A stretch of DNA of 41,592 nt from Gammaproteobacteria bacterium (GCA_012728415.1 JAAYFD010000035.1:1-41592); one strand, 5' to 3'. Shown: positions 1 to 9,142, counted from the first letter of the stretch. Numbers and translations are program-made. The notes: generated from the sequence alone by a model not told the origin.

Positions 1-348
1 TGCGAACACCGAAGTAATTAAGCAGTACATCCAGAATCAGACAAGGCCGTCCTAGCGGACGGCTCGCTATCCATCCACCCCCAAACGTCCAAAGCTACGC
101 AATGGCCGCTTGGAAGTGGAATTCCGCGAAGAAAGGTTAAAATTTTTGCCAAGTGTCGCCTGCCGCACCTGCGTACGTACGGGAGCGCAGAAACACCCGC
201 GCACGCTCCAGACCACGCCCCGAGCCCCCTGGACGGCAGAAATTCGTTTTTCAGAAGTAAAAACACACTGACGACCAAGACCCTGCAATACCTGTGCCCC
301 GATGCAGCGGTAAGCATCATGCTGAACAGCTGCGCCGAAACCGACTTG
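1..348. other. Intergenic stretch downstream of ubiX, no gene seen
   Basis: No reading frame here has a credible start, composition or family resemblance. The only structure is a 7-bp perfect stem with a TAGC loop at 46-63, without a T run on either strand, so it is at best a weak transcript end for a gene lying left of the window or for ubiX. Confidence 0.6.
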
Positions 349-960
349 CTACCCTTCCCCCCACCTTGGCAGCATGTCCTGGGGGATCTGCAACAGATTA
401 AGGATGCGGGCAACAACAAAGTCAACCAGGTCATCTACCGTCTGTGGCTGCTGATAGAAACCCGGCGAAGCCGGCAGGATCACCGCACCCATCCGGCTCA
501 GCTTGAGCATGTTCTCAAGGTGAATGCTGGAAAATGGCGCCTCACGCGGCACCAGGATCAACTGGCGGCGCTCTTTCAGGGCCACGTCCGCTGCCCGCTC
601 AATCAGGTTGTTGCTGGCCCCGGTAGCAATTGCCGACAGGGTACCCATTGAGCAAGGCACCACTACCATGGCAGAAGGCGCCCCCGAGCCTGACGCCACG
701 GGTGCCATCCAGTCCTCCAGACCATGCACTCGAATCTGCCCCGGTGCCGCACCGGTGTACTCGGTGAGAAAGTGCTGCATATCCTGCGCCCTTGGCGGCA
801 AAACAACATCCGTTTCAGTTGCTGTCACCAGCAGTGCCGCCTTGGAAGCCAGAAAATGCACTTCACGCTCTTCCTGCACCAGGCAATCGAGCAGGCGCAG
901 CCCGTAAAGCGCGCCAGATGCGCCGGTCATGGCCAACGTAATGCGTTGCAGCCCCATCAT
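349..960 (-). CDS. ubiX: Flavin prenyltransferase UbiX
   Basis: UbiX joins dimethylallyl monophosphate to FMN, making the prenylated flavin that the decarboxylase UbiD needs in ubiquinone synthesis; it is a soluble cytoplasmic enzyme. The 203-residue product carries TGASGA at 12-17, the [15 protein letters not shown] stretch near 90-104, [14 protein letters not shown] at 139-152 and PGFYQQP at 166-172. Ser15, Glu49, Glu140 and Tyr169 fall at the same numbers as the residues known to matter in Pseudomonas UbiX, which supports using the first Met. The start overlaps the stop of mpl by one base (TGATG), so the two are translationally coupled in one operon. Identification is firm. Confidence 0.97.
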   Translation of the reverse strand: MMGLQRITLAMTGASGALYGLRLLDCLVQEEREVHFLASKAALLVTATETDVVLPPRAQDMQHFLTEYTGAAPGQIRVHGLEDWMAPVASGSGAPSAMVVVPCSMGTLSAIATGASNNLIERAADVALKERRQLILVPREAPFSSIHLENMLKLSRMGAVILPASPGFYQQPQTVDDLVDFVVARILNLLQIPQDMLPRWGEG

Positions 961-2321
961 CAGGCGCTCCCCAGCTCTTGCTGCAAACGCCTGGGCAGAC
1001 CGCCAAAACCACCATTGCTCATCAGCACCACGTGGGTACCCGGACGTTTCAGACGCAGCACCTCGGTCACAATGGCATCAATATTGTCCAGTACCCGGGC
1101 TGGTACTGGTGCTTCAGCAACCGCCGCAGCCAGATCCCAGCCCAACGTGGGCGGTGCATACCAGAGTACCTGGTCGGCCTGCGCCGCTGACAGCGCCAGA
1201 CCTTCACGGTGTGCACCCAGCTTCATCGAGTTGGAGCGCGGCTCGATCACGGCAATAATCTGTTCATCGCCCACCTGTTTGCGCAAACCTTCCAGCGTGG
1301 TGGCAATAGCTGTTGGGTGATGTGCAAAATCATCATACAAGCGCACACCATCCTTGTCGGACAACAGTTCCATGCGGCGCTTAACGCTCTGAAACTGCCA
1401 CAGTGCCTCAGCTGCCTGCCCAGGCAGCACACCTGCATGCCGTGCGGCGGCAATGGCTGCCAGTGCATTGGCCACGTTGTGGTCACCGCTCAGACTCCAT
1501 TGCACCCGCCCTTGCTCGATTCCATCCAGCAACACGGCAAAGTCACTGCCATCAGCCTTGTTCAAGCGTACTTGCCACTGACCACCAAGGCCTGTGGTTT
1601 GCAGCGGTGTCCAACAGCCTTTATCAATGGTTTGTTGCAGAGCGTGGTCGGCGTGCGGATAAATCACCAAACCATTGCCCGGGACAGTGCGCAACAAGTG
1701 ATGAAATTGCGTCTGAATGGCAGCAAGATCAACAAATATGTCGGCATGATCAAACTCCATGTTATTCATCACCAGCGTGCGTGGCCGGTAATGGACAAAC
1801 TTGGAGCGCTTGTCGAAAAAGGCACTGTCGTACTCGTCCGCCTCCACGACGAAAAAGTCAGTCTCGCCCAGCCGTGCCGATACTCCAAAGTTCTGTGGCA
1901 CGCCGCCGATCAAAAAGCCCGGCTGCATGCCGGCTTGTTCCAAAATCCATGCCAGCATGCTGGAGGTGGTCGTCTTCCCGTGGGTACCAGCTACAGCCAA
2001 TACCCACTTATTTTGCAACACGTATTCGGCCAGCCATTGCGGACCAGACACATAAGGCAGGCCATTATTGAGCACATGTTCAACAGCCGGGTTGCCGCGC
2101 GACAGGGCGTTGCCGATAACCACCAGGTCAGGTGCCGGCTGGAGATGCCCGGGCAAATAGCCCTGCATCAACTCAATGCCCTGCTGTTCCAGCTGGGTAC
2201 TCATCGGCGGATACACGTTGGCATCGGAGCCGGTTACCCGGTAACCCAGCTGCTTGGCCAGAATTGCCAGCGAGCCCATAAAAGTGCCGCAGATACCCAA
2301 TATGTGGATGTGTTCTCTCAT
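960..2321 (-). CDS. mpl: UDP-N-acetylmuramate:L-alanyl-gamma-D-glutamyl-meso-diaminopimelate ligase
   Basis: Mpl recycles cell-wall tripeptide by ligating it to UDP-N-acetylmuramic acid in the cytoplasm, using ATP. The 453-residue protein has the three-domain Mur ligase layout: an N-terminal Rossmann part with [11 protein letters not shown] at 9-19, the ATP loop GTHGKTTT at 112-119, a central domain with [16 protein letters not shown] and [11 protein letters not shown], and a C-terminal ligand domain with DDFAHHPTA and [17 protein letters not shown] in place of the MurC-type motif separates Mpl from MurC. Start ATG has a purine-rich GGATAGAGA upstream. It is first in the mpl-ubiX operon, divergent from ppa. 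Confidence 0.97.
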   Translation of the reverse strand: MREHIHILGICGTFMGSLAILAKQLGYRVTGSDANVYPPMSTQLEQQGIELMQGYLPGHLQPAPDLVVIGNALSRGNPAVEHVLNNGLPYVSGPQWLAEYVLQNKWVLAVAGTHGKTTTSSMLAWILEQAGMQPGFLIGGVPQNFGVSARLGETDFFVVEADEYDSAFFDKRSKFVHYRPRTLVMNNMEFDHADIFVDLAAIQTQFHHLLRTVPGNGLVIYPHADHALQQTIDKGCWTPLQTTGLGGQWQVRLNKADGSDFAVLLDGIEQGRVQWSLSGDHNVANALAAIAAARHAGVLPGQAAEALWQFQSVKRRMELLSDKDGVRLYDDFAHHPTAIATTLEGLRKQVGDEQIIAVIEPRSNSMKLGAHREGLALSAAQADQVLWYAPPTLGWDLAAAVAEAPVPARVLDNIDAIVTEVLRLKRPGTHVVLMSNGGFGGLPRRLQQELGSA

Positions 2322-2737
2322 GTTTGTCTCTATCCAGCGTCAAATTTCTTGGTGCCTGCACCGGACTGCTCGTGCCGGCATGCGCCCTGCGCACAGCCGC
2401 TGCAGGCCAGCATCTGATTATCACTACGACACCTTCAGCTGCCAGCCAAGCAGCAGCCGGCATAATGCCTGCAGGCAAGCATCAGGCAGCTCGTTCACAG
2501 CGACAGTTGTACACCAACAGGCCCAGCTGCACTCCCTGCATATCACCTGCACTGCCGTCCCTGCCGACAAAAAGTCACTTAGCTCTGCTCTCTTACAACC
2601 AGTCTACCCGAGTTTTAGCCGTCTGGCTGCGCGCCGGCAATCGAAAAATGGCTCCCCCCGGGTACAGACAGCCTTTGTCTTTAAACCTGTGCAGCCTTAT
2701 AATTCCGTCACATTTTCATTGCAGATACGGATCCAAC
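2322..2737. other. Divergent intergenic region mpl/ppa
   Basis: This 416-base spacer lies between the divergent starts of mpl (minus) and ppa (plus). It holds the ppa promoter near its right end and a 12-bp palindrome TGCCTGCAGGCA around 2466-2477. Open frames run through it on both strands but they lack start signals and continue real genes, so I call no gene. Confidence 0.6.
2675..2703 (+). promoter_or_regulatory. Sigma70-type promoter of ppa
   Basis: TTGTCT at 2675-2680, a 17-base spacer and a perfect TATAAT at 2698-2703. Transcription would begin near 2710, leaving about 28 bases of leader before the ppa ATG. Confidence 0.65.
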
Positions 2738-3265
2738 ATGAGCTATAACAAGGTACCCGCCGGCAAAGACCTGCCAGGCGACATCAACGTCATCATTGAA
2801 ATTCCTGCCAACCACGCGCCAATCAAGTACGAAGTCGACACCAAGACCGACTGCCTGGTGGTTGACCGCTTCATGGCGACCCCCATGTTTTATCCGGCCA
2901 ACTATGGTTTCATCCCCAATACTCTGGCCGATGATGGCGACCCTCTCGACGTCCTGGTTGTCACGCCTTATCCGGTAGCGCCCGGCTCTGTGATCCGCTG
3001 TCGTGCGGTCGGTGTGCTGAACATGACCGATGAAGCTGGTGGTGACGAAAAGCTGATTGCCGTACCCCATGAAAAACTGACCGAACTGTACAGCCACGTA
3101 CAAGAATACACCGACCTGCCCGCCCTGCTGCTGGAGCAGATCAAGCACTTCTTCGAGAACTATAAAGACCTCGAAAAGGGCAAATGGGTCAAAGTCGAAG
3201 GCTGGGCCGGCGCCGACGCAGCACGCGATGCCATCACCAAGTCAGTCGCCGCATACGGCAAGTAA
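2738..3265 (+). CDS. ppa: Inorganic pyrophosphatase
   Basis: Family I soluble pyrophosphatase: hydrolyses pyrophosphate to two phosphates with Mg2+, pulling biosynthetic reactions forward in the cytoplasm. The 175-residue product has the family signatures [15 protein letters not shown], the metal site [10 protein letters not shown], and the C-terminal [19 protein letters not shown]. The frame stays open far upstream, but the chosen ATG gives the exact family length and N-terminus ([18 protein letters not shown]) and fits the promoter just in front. A good terminator follows the stop, so the gene is probably monocistronic. Confidence 0.97.
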   Translation: MSYNKVPAGKDLPGDINVIIEIPANHAPIKYEVDTKTDCLVVDRFMATPMFYPANYGFIPNTLADDGDPLDVLVVTPYPVAPGSVIRCRAVGVLNMTDEAGGDEKLIAVPHEKLTELYSHVQEYTDLPALLLEQIKHFFENYKDLEKGKWVKVEGWAGADAARDAITKSVAAYGK

Positions 3266-3275
3266 GCAGCTGACC

Positions 3276-3302
3276 AAGCCGGCCCAGCTGCCGGCTTTTT
3301 CT
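3276..3302 (+). terminator. Rho-independent terminator of ppa
   Basis: AAGCCGGC at 3276-3283, loop CCAGCT, GCCGGCTT at 3290-3297 and a run of T residues; begins ten bases after the ppa stop. Confidence 0.85.
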
Positions 3303-3327
3303 TTCTTTTATTTTCAGGCAAACCGGC

Positions 3328-3609
3328 ATGACCACCCAAAAGCCCTCTTTTGATTTTGAACAGTCGCTCGGCGAGCTGCAGAAAACAGTGGAGCAGCTGG
3401 AAAGCGGCGACCTGAGCCTGGAGCAGGCACTGCAGGCATTTGAAAAAGGAATCGGCCTGACTCGCGAATGTCAGCGCGCCCTTGATGCCGCCCGACAGCG
3501 CATCACCGTACTACTGGAGCAAAATGGCCAGCTGCAGGAGGTCCCCCTGCAGGACAGTACCTCCCCCACTTCCGCTGGTAGCGACACCGATGACGACATA
3601 CCCTTCTGA
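3328..3609 (+). CDS. xseB: Exodeoxyribonuclease VII small subunit
   Basis: XseB binds the large subunit XseA to form exonuclease VII, which degrades single-stranded DNA from both ends during repair. The 93-residue protein has the compact helical core (FEQSLGELQKTVEQLESGDLSLEQALQAFEKGI) and RALDAARQRITVLLEQNGQ. Its last twenty or so residues are low-complexity and acidic, ending DTDDDIPF, which is nearly the same as the tail of SSB in this window ([10 protein letters not shown]). This tail is the docking tip of SSB and was not expected in XseB. The 3' end overlaps the ispA start by 20 bases, the usual xseB-ispA pairing. Confidence 0.95.
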   Translation: MTTQKPSFDFEQSLGELQKTVEQLESGDLSLEQALQAFEKGIGLTRECQRALDAARQRITVLLEQNGQLQEVPLQDSTSPTSAGSDTDDDIPF

Positions 3610-4495
3610 CTTGCCCAGCTTCCAGAGTTTCTGCGAAAAACACATCAATCCCGCACTGGAACAGCTCTTTGTCGCACCCCACGCCGAAATGCAACAGCTG
3701 TACCACGCCATGCACTACAGCGTGATGAATGGTGGCAAACGGGTACGTCCATTGTTGGTCATGGCCAGCTGCATGGCACTCGGCGGCAGCCCGGAAAATG
3801 CCATCGCCCCGGCCTGCGCGGTCGAGCTGATTCATGCATACTCGCTGGTACACGATGACCTGCCGGCAATGGATAACGATGATTTGCGGCGTGGCCAGCC
3901 AACCACCCATATCGCCTATGATGAAGCCAGTGCGATTCTGGCTGGCGACGGTCTGCAAGCCCTGGCCTTTGAGGTGCTGGGAAACGCGGCCTGCAAGTAC
4001 GGCCCTGCCGACCGCTACCTGCCAATGATCGCCATCCTGGCGCGTGCTGCCGGCCCTGCCGGCATGGTTGGCGGCCAGGCGATTGACCTTGCCGCTACCG
4101 GCAAACGCATTGATCACACCATGCTGGAGCGTATCCACCGACACAAAACTGGTGCCCTCATCAGCGCCAGCGTACAGCTCGGTGCGCTGGCCAGCGGTCA
4201 TGCCAACAATGCCAAGCTCGCAGCCCTGTCGACCTATGCTGATGCCATAGGCTTGGCCTTTCAGGTGCAGGACGACATTCTGGATGTCACGGGCAACACG
4301 GAAACCCTTGGCAAGCAGCAAGGCAGCGACCTGCAGCAAGACAAATCCACCTACCCCGCCCTGCTCGGCCTGGAGTCCGCGCACAGCTATGCCCGGCAAC
4401 TGCGCGATGACGCCCTGCTGGCACTGGCGAACTTCGATGACAAAGCCACGATCCTGCGCCAGCTGGCTGACTATATCGTGCAGCGTTCACACTGA
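3590..4495 (+). CDS. ispA: (2E,6E)-farnesyl diphosphate synthase
   Basis: IspA condenses isopentenyl diphosphate with dimethylallyl and geranyl diphosphate to give farnesyl diphosphate, the precursor of undecaprenyl and quinone side chains. The 301-residue protein carries NGGKRVRP at 48-54, the first Asp-rich motif DDLPAMD at 89-95 and the second DDILD at 228-232, with GGQAIDL near 161. The ATG at 3590 lies inside the end of xseB in another frame; an earlier in-frame start would run through much of xseB and add non-homologous residues. In Pseudomonas dxs normally follows; it does not follow here. Confidence 0.95.
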   Translation: MTTYPSDLPSFQSFCEKHINPALEQLFVAPHAEMQQLYHAMHYSVMNGGKRVRPLLVMASCMALGGSPENAIAPACAVELIHAYSLVHDDLPAMDNDDLRRGQPTTHIAYDEASAILAGDGLQALAFEVLGNAACKYGPADRYLPMIAILARAAGPAGMVGGQAIDLAATGKRIDHTMLERIHRHKTGALISASVQLGALASGHANNAKLAALSTYADAIGLAFQVQDDILDVTGNTETLGKQQGSDLQQDKSTYPALLGLESAHSYARQLRDDALLALANFDDKATILRQLADYIVQRSH

Positions 4496-4740
4496 AGCGA
4501 ACCGGCCCTCGACCATACGCCCGTCAGCAGCATGTACCTGCGGGAGCCCTGTACGGTCCCACACGCCAACCTGCTGGCTGTACTACAGGACACTGCTGTG
4601 CGACGGCGCACTTCAGTGCGGCTGCCGCTTTACGGCACGTGGCAAACCTGCTGCTTCAGCCTAAAGTCACGAGCCTGTACCAGAAGTATCCGGTACATTG
4701 ATGATCCCTGCTCTACTTTTCCGGAATGGATGAGGCCTGG

Positions 4741-6711
4741 ATGGATATTCCGCAAACCGCAGCACCAACCCGCCAGGGCATCACCAGCACGGCCGATATT
4801 GAAGCCATCGAGCGTGCCGGGCTGCCCGAGCTGCCGGCCAGCACCTACGAGATGATCCGCCAGAGTGCGGCCATGGACCCGGAAGGGCCAGCGCTGAGTT
4901 TTTTCCTCACGGCAGACGAGCTGCACAAACCGGAAACCTGGAGCTATCGCGAGTTTTTGGCGCAGATTACGCGCACCGCAAACTTTTTACACCGCATTGG
5001 CGTTAAGAAAGATACAGTGGTCGCCTATGTGCTGCCCAATTTGCCGGAAACCCATTTCGTGATCTGGGGCGGTCAGTCTGCCGGCATTGTTGCCGCGCTG
5101 AACCCATTACTGGAAGGAAAGGCACTGGCGCAACTGCTCAAAGCGGCCAAGGCTCAGGTATTAATCACACTGGCTCCGTTTCCCGGCACTGACTTGTGGA
5201 GCAAGCTGCAGCCACACCTCGGCTCCATCGGCTCGTTGCGTCATCTGGTGCTGGTCGATCTGCCGAGCCGTGTACGCGGGCTCAAGCACTATGTCGCCCG
5301 CCTGATGCAGGCTCGGGAGACCTGGCGCTTGCACGGCAGTTCCGGCCTGCAAGGTGCCATGCCTGCATCCATTACCCTGCACCATTTCAGTCAGGCCATC
5401 GCCGGAGAAAACCCGGACCGGCTCGACAGCAAACGTGTGTTTGATCCCGATGATACCTCATCCTTTTTCTGTACCGGTGGCACCACTGGCCTGCCCAAGA
5501 TTGCCATGCGCACCCACCGTAACGAAGTATTCGATGCCTGGAGCGCTGGGGAATTCATCGGTGACGACATAGCACCCCGCACCGTTGTTTACTGCGGTCT
5601 GCCGCTGTTTCACGTCAATGCAGTAATGGCGACAGGGCTGCTGCCATTCTCCAAGGGGGCTCATGTAGTGCTCGGCACCCCACAGGGTTACCGTGGCGAA
5701 GGTGTGGTGAAACGCTTCTGGGAAATTGTTGAGCACTATGGCATCAACTTTTTCAGTGGTGTGCCCACGCTCTACTCTGCCCTTTTACAGGTGCCCATTG
5801 ATGGCCGCAAGCTGGACTCACTGCACTATGGCCTGTGCGGTGCCGCACCCATGTCGAGGGAAGTGTTTCGTAACTTCCAGCAACAGACCGGCCTGAAAAT
5901 ACTGGAAGGTTACGGGTTGACCGAAGCAACCTGTATCAGCAGCATCAACCCTCCCCGTGGCGAGCGCAGGATCGGCTCAATCGGTCTGCGCCTGCCGTTT
6001 CAGGATATGAAGTCAGTCGTACTGGCCGACTCTGGCGCCTATATGCGGGATTGCGCCACAGACGAAGTGGGTACGTTAATCGTATCCGGCCCCAACGTTT
6101 TTCTCGGCTACCGGATAGCGGAACAAAATCGCGATATATGGGTGGATTGTGGTGACGGCAAACGCTGGCTGAACACCGGTGACCTGGCCAGGCAGGATGC
6201 AGATGGCTATTTCTGGCTGGTCGGCCGCAAGAAGGAGCTGATCATTCGTGGCGGCCACAACATCGACCCGCTGGTCATCGAAGAGCCCCTGTACCGTCAC
6301 CCGGCGGTAGAGCTGGCCGCCGCCATCGGCCGCCCCGACGAATATGCCGGAGAGTTGCCAGTGGTCTATGTCCAGCTAAAGAGTGGCACCAGCGCAACCG
6401 AGGACGAGCTGCTGACCTGGCTAACAGAGCAAATTGGCGAACGGGCTGCCGTTCCGAAACAGGTCCATATCATCAAGACCATGCCGTTGACAAGTGTTGG
6501 CAAGATCTTCAAGCCCGAGCTAAAAAACCGGGAGATCGGCGACGCTCTGGCCCAGGCCCTGCATAATGCAGGGATCAAAATTCGCTCCATTGAGGCGGTC
6601 AGTGACGGGCAAAAAGGCGTGATCGTCAATCTACAGCTTGAGCCGGAAGCCTCAGCCGAGGCTGCCCGGCAGGTGCTGAGGCGCTATCCCTTCTTCTTTC
6701 AGTTGGGCTGA
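4741..6711 (+). CDS. AMP-binding acyl-CoA synthetase (fatty-acid-CoA ligase type)
   Basis: Member of the adenylate-forming family: activates a carboxylic acid as acyl-AMP and then passes it to CoA. The 656-residue protein shows the phosphate loop CTGGTTGLPK near residue 244, the acyl-site motif EGYGLTEAT, NTGDLARQDADGYFWLVGRKKELIIRGG near 476-503, and the catalytic lysine in TSVGKIFKPELK near 588. I chose the second ATG (MDIPQTAAPT) because TGAGG sits five bases before it; the first ATG at 4726 has no ribosome-binding site. Length and the N-terminal region resemble the 630-660-residue Pseudomonas AMP-binding proteins. The substrate cannot be read from sequence; medium or long fatty acid is an inference. 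It is convergent with mesD, 16 bases apart. Confidence 0.85.
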   Translation: MDIPQTAAPTRQGITSTADIEAIERAGLPELPASTYEMIRQSAAMDPEGPALSFFLTADELHKPETWSYREFLAQITRTANFLHRIGVKKDTVVAYVLPNLPETHFVIWGGQSAGIVAALNPLLEGKALAQLLKAAKAQVLITLAPFPGTDLWSKLQPHLGSIGSLRHLVLVDLPSRVRGLKHYVARLMQARETWRLHGSSGLQGAMPASITLHHFSQAIAGENPDRLDSKRVFDPDDTSSFFCTGGTTGLPKIAMRTHRNEVFDAWSAGEFIGDDIAPRTVVYCGLPLFHVNAVMATGLLPFSKGAHVVLGTPQGYRGEGVVKRFWEIVEHYGINFFSGVPTLYSALLQVPIDGRKLDSLHYGLCGAAPMSREVFRNFQQQTGLKILEGYGLTEATCISSINPPRGERRIGSIGLRLPFQDMKSVVLADSGAYMRDCATDEVGTLIVSGPNVFLGYRIAEQNRDIWVDCGDGKRWLNTGDLARQDADGYFWLVGRKKELIIRGGHNIDPLVIEEPLYRHPAVELAAAIGRPDEYAGELPVVYVQLKSGTSATEDELLTWLTEQIGERAAVPKQVHIIKTMPLTSVGKIFKPELKNREIGDALAQALHNAGIKIRSIEAVSDGQKGVIVNLQLEPEASAEAARQVLRRYPFFFQLG

Positions 6712-6727
6712 CGTAACACAGTCCCTG

Positions 6728-7756
6728 TTAGCAGGACAGCTCCGCCCGCACAATCGCTGCACCGGCACTTAAAGCAGCGAGCTTGCCTCGCGCGACATCC
6801 CGCGACAGTGGAGCCATGCCGCAGTTGGTGCAAGGATACAGTTTGTCGGCATCGACAAATTCCAGTGCCTTGCGCAAGGTGTCCGCCACCTGCTCTGGTG
6901 TTTCGACCTGACTGGTTGCTACATCAATGGCACCAACCATGACCTTTTTGCCACGGATCAGCTCAATCAGCTCCATGGGTACGTGCGAGTTTTGGCATTC
7001 CAGTGAAACGATATCGATGGCAGATTTTTGCAACCTGGGGAACACTTCTTCGTACTGACGCCATTCGGAACCCAGGGTTTTCTTCCAGTCGGTGTTGGCC
7101 TTGATGCCATACCCATAGCAAATGTGCACAGCGGTTTCGCATTTCAAACCTTCAATCGCCCGTTCCAGTGCTGCAACACCCCAGTCGTTCACCTCATCAA
7201 AAAACACGTTAAACGCCGGCTCGTCAAACTGGATGATGTCAACGCCTGCCGCTTCGAGTTCTCGCGCTTCCTGGTTAAGGATGCTGGCAAACTCCCAGGC
7301 CAGCTTTTCACGGCTTTTGTAGTGGCCATCATACAGGGTGTCGATCATGGTCATCGGCCCCGGCAGCGCCCATTTGATCGGTTGACCGGTTTGCTGTCGC
7401 AGAAATCTGGCATCCTCGACAAATACCGGCCGCTCACGGCTGACTGCGCCGACCACTGACGGCACACTGGCCTCGTAACGGTCGCGGATTTTGACTGTTT
7501 GCCGATTTTCAAAATCCACTCCGCTCAGGTGTTCAATAAAAGTGGTAACAAAGTGCTGCCGCGTTTGTTCGCCATCACTGACAATATCAATGCCCGCGTG
7601 CTGTTGTTCCTGCAGGGCAATGCGCAGGGCATCCTGCTTGCCGGCCATCAGCTCTTCGCCTTCCAGTTTCCAGGGTGACCAGAGTTTTTCCGGCTCTGCC
7701 AGCCAGGAGGGTTTGGGCAGGCTGCCCGCTGTGGAGGTAGGAAGTAGTTTGTTCAT
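6728..7756 (-). CDS. mesD: Core-MetE methionine synthase, MesD type
   Basis: Transfers a methyl group to homocysteine to make methionine. At 342 residues it corresponds only to the catalytic C-terminal half of MetE and lacks the N-terminal folate-binding half. The zinc ligands are visible: HICYGYG gives His211 and Cys213, SLECQNS gives Glu253, and CTNCGMAPL gives Cys312. Small folate-independent methionine synthases form several families; the one that depends on a DUF1852 partner (MesX) and oxygen is MesD, and such a partner gene lies just upstream. Assignment to MesD is thus by architecture plus neighbour. The ribosome-binding site is weak, and the long spacer before it may regulate expression. 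Confidence 0.88.
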   Translation of the reverse strand: MNKLLPTSTAGSLPKPSWLAEPEKLWSPWKLEGEELMAGKQDALRIALQEQQHAGIDIVSDGEQTRQHFVTTFIEHLSGVDFENRQTVKIRDRYEASVPSVVGAVSRERPVFVEDARFLRQQTGQPIKWALPGPMTMIDTLYDGHYKSREKLAWEFASILNQEARELEAAGVDIIQFDEPAFNVFFDEVNDWGVAALERAIEGLKCETAVHICYGYGIKANTDWKKTLGSEWRQYEEVFPRLQKSAIDIVSLECQNSHVPMELIELIRGKKVMVGAIDVATSQVETPEQVADTLRKALEFVDADKLYPCTNCGMAPLSRDVARGKLAALSAGAAIVRAELSC

Positions 7757-8164
7757 GGTGTCTGTCTTCTAAACCGTTTGAGTGATATGGATTGGGAGAT
7801 TAAAAAAATAGTTTTGCGCGAACAGATCCGCTTCTGCGGGCGGGAAAGCTGCAGCTCTGTGCCCGGGGCCTGCCGACTGTTTTGTGTCGTACAAAAGGTG
7901 GCCTGGTTATGGCTTAGGCGCTTGTTCGGCTGTCTGGCCTTGCCCTGGTGCGCAAGACAGTGCCTTGCTCCAGGGCCGGCGCTTGCCCGAATGCTGCAGT
8001 ACAGTGACACAGGCCAGGATGCATCGCCGTATGTTTCAGGCTGCGGCACGATACGGGTCAGGTTCATTACCATCCAGGTACGCGCCGCAATGTTTTAACC
8101 GGGTCCTGCCGGGACGGGGACAGTGAAAGCGCTGTTTACTCGCCCCCCTTTGGACAGAGTCGGG
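7757..8164 (-). promoter_or_regulatory. Structured 408-base spacer between mesX and mesD, candidate leader RNA
   Basis: No coding frame is convincing here. Read on the minus strand, it can fold several stems: GCGGCGCG...CGUGCCGC (8043-8088, extended by UAC/GUA), GCCCUGG...CCAGGGC with an inner GCAAG/CUUGC (7942-7976), and UUUUGU...ACAAAA (7880-7896). The first stem has a G-U pair on the minus strand but an A-C mismatch on the plus strand, which favours a minus-strand RNA. A run of seven T (minus strand) at 7802-7808 follows GC-rich sequence just before mesD and could serve attenuation. It matches no riboswitch class that I can recognise. Confidence 0.4.
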
Positions 8165-9142
8165 TTACAGCACGTAATTGGCAGCCCACTTGTCCAGCAC
8201 CGCCTGATAGGGCTTGATGAAGTGCTCGTGGGCAAATCTGCCCTGCTCGATGGCCAGCTGGCTGCGCTCTTCGCGGTCATACACAATATTGGTCAGCTCA
8301 TGGTCCGGGTTGTTCAGGCTGGGCTGATACAGCTCGCCGGCTTTGGTTTTGGCGTTGTAAATCTCTGGACGATAAATCTTCTGAAACGTCTCCATGGTGC
8401 TGATGGTGCTGATCAACTCAAGGTTGGTGTAATCGTTCAGCAGGTCGCCAAAGAAATAGAAGGCAAAGGGTGCCACACTGCCCGGCGGCATAAAATAGCG
8501 CACCTGCAGGCCCATTTTTTTGAAGTACGCCTCGGTCAGCGAGGTTTCGTTGGGCTGGTACTCAATGCCCAGCAGCGGATGCCTGTTGTCCGTGGCGTGA
8601 TAACGCTTGCTGTCGGAAACCGACAAGCAAATCACCGGCAGCTTGGCAAAGTGCTGGCGGTAGCTGTCCGAGTGAACAAAGCTCTGGAAGATTTTGCCGT
8701 GTAAATCGCCAAAGTCATCCGGTACGCTGAAGCCTTCACGCCCCTTGTTGTGCTCCAGCAGCCGTACGCTGAAATCATAGTCACGCACATAGGACGAGAA
8801 GTTGTTGCCGACCACGCCTTCAATGCGCTTGTTGGCATGATGATCAACAACATGGGTTTTCAGGATTTCAATGCTCGGAAAGGCTTTGCCATTGCCCTCG
8901 ACATCCATATCCACAGAAATGATTTCCAGCTCAACCGAATAGCGGTCACCCTTGGGGTTATCCCAGCTTGCCAGCTGGTTGAAACGCTGATTGATCATGT
9001 TCAGCGTATTGCGCAGGTTCTGCTGGCGACTTTCGCCACGGGCCAGGTTGGCAAAATTGGTGGTGATGCGGGTGTGCTCCAGCGGCTGATAGTTTTCGTC
9101 AAAATCAATGCTGCTGATAGCAAAAGAAAAATCATTACTCAT
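8165..9142 (-). CDS. mesX: DUF1852 protein MesX, partner of MesD methionine synthase
   Basis: The 325-residue protein begins MSNDFSFAISSIDFDENYQPLEHTRITTNFANLARGE, which I recognise as the DUF1852 family. In Acinetobacter and relatives, members are genetically required with the core-MetE protein MesD for folate-independent, oxygen-dependent methionine synthesis. There is no signal peptide or membrane segment, so it should be cytoplasmic. Other conserved-looking stretches are VVDHHANKRIEGVVGNNFSSYVRDYDFSVRLLEHN and RYFMPPGSVAPFAFYFFGDLLNDYTNLELISTISTMETFQKIYRPEIYNAKTK. Its exact chemistry is not evident from sequence. No strong ribosome-binding site precedes the ATG. Confidence 0.88.
   Translation of the reverse strand: MSNDFSFAISSIDFDENYQPLEHTRITTNFANLARGESRQQNLRNTLNMINQRFNQLASWDNPKGDRYSVELEIISVDMDVEGNGKAFPSIEILKTHVVDHHANKRIEGVVGNNFSSYVRDYDFSVRLLEHNKGREGFSVPDDFGDLHGKIFQSFVHSDSYRQHFAKLPVICLSVSDSKRYHATDNRHPLLGIEYQPNETSLTEAYFKKMGLQVRYFMPPGSVAPFAFYFFGDLLNDYTNLELISTISTMETFQKIYRPEIYNAKTKAGELYQPSLNNPDHELTNIVYDREERSQLAIEQGRFAHEHFIKPYQAVLDKWAANYVL

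Noticed and set aside
1209..2417. Plus-strand frame of 402 codons opposite mpl
   Set aside because: It is fully antisense to a clear mpl gene, has Cys/His-rich shadow composition and no family resemblance.
2324..2737. Upstream extension of ppa by 138 codons
   Set aside because: The frame is open only by chance; it includes the ppa promoter and has no family match.
8055..8090. TPP riboswitch-like GAACCTGA segment on the minus strand
   Set aside because: The companion CTGAGA helix and the GGATAATGCCAGCG part are missing, and the downstream gene is not for thiamine.
7890..8110. Possible cobalamin riboswitch on the plus strand (GCCAGGATGC and GGTGCGCAAG segments)
   Set aside because: The core B12-box sequences are not present in order, and no plus-strand gene follows within range; both flanking genes are on the minus strand.
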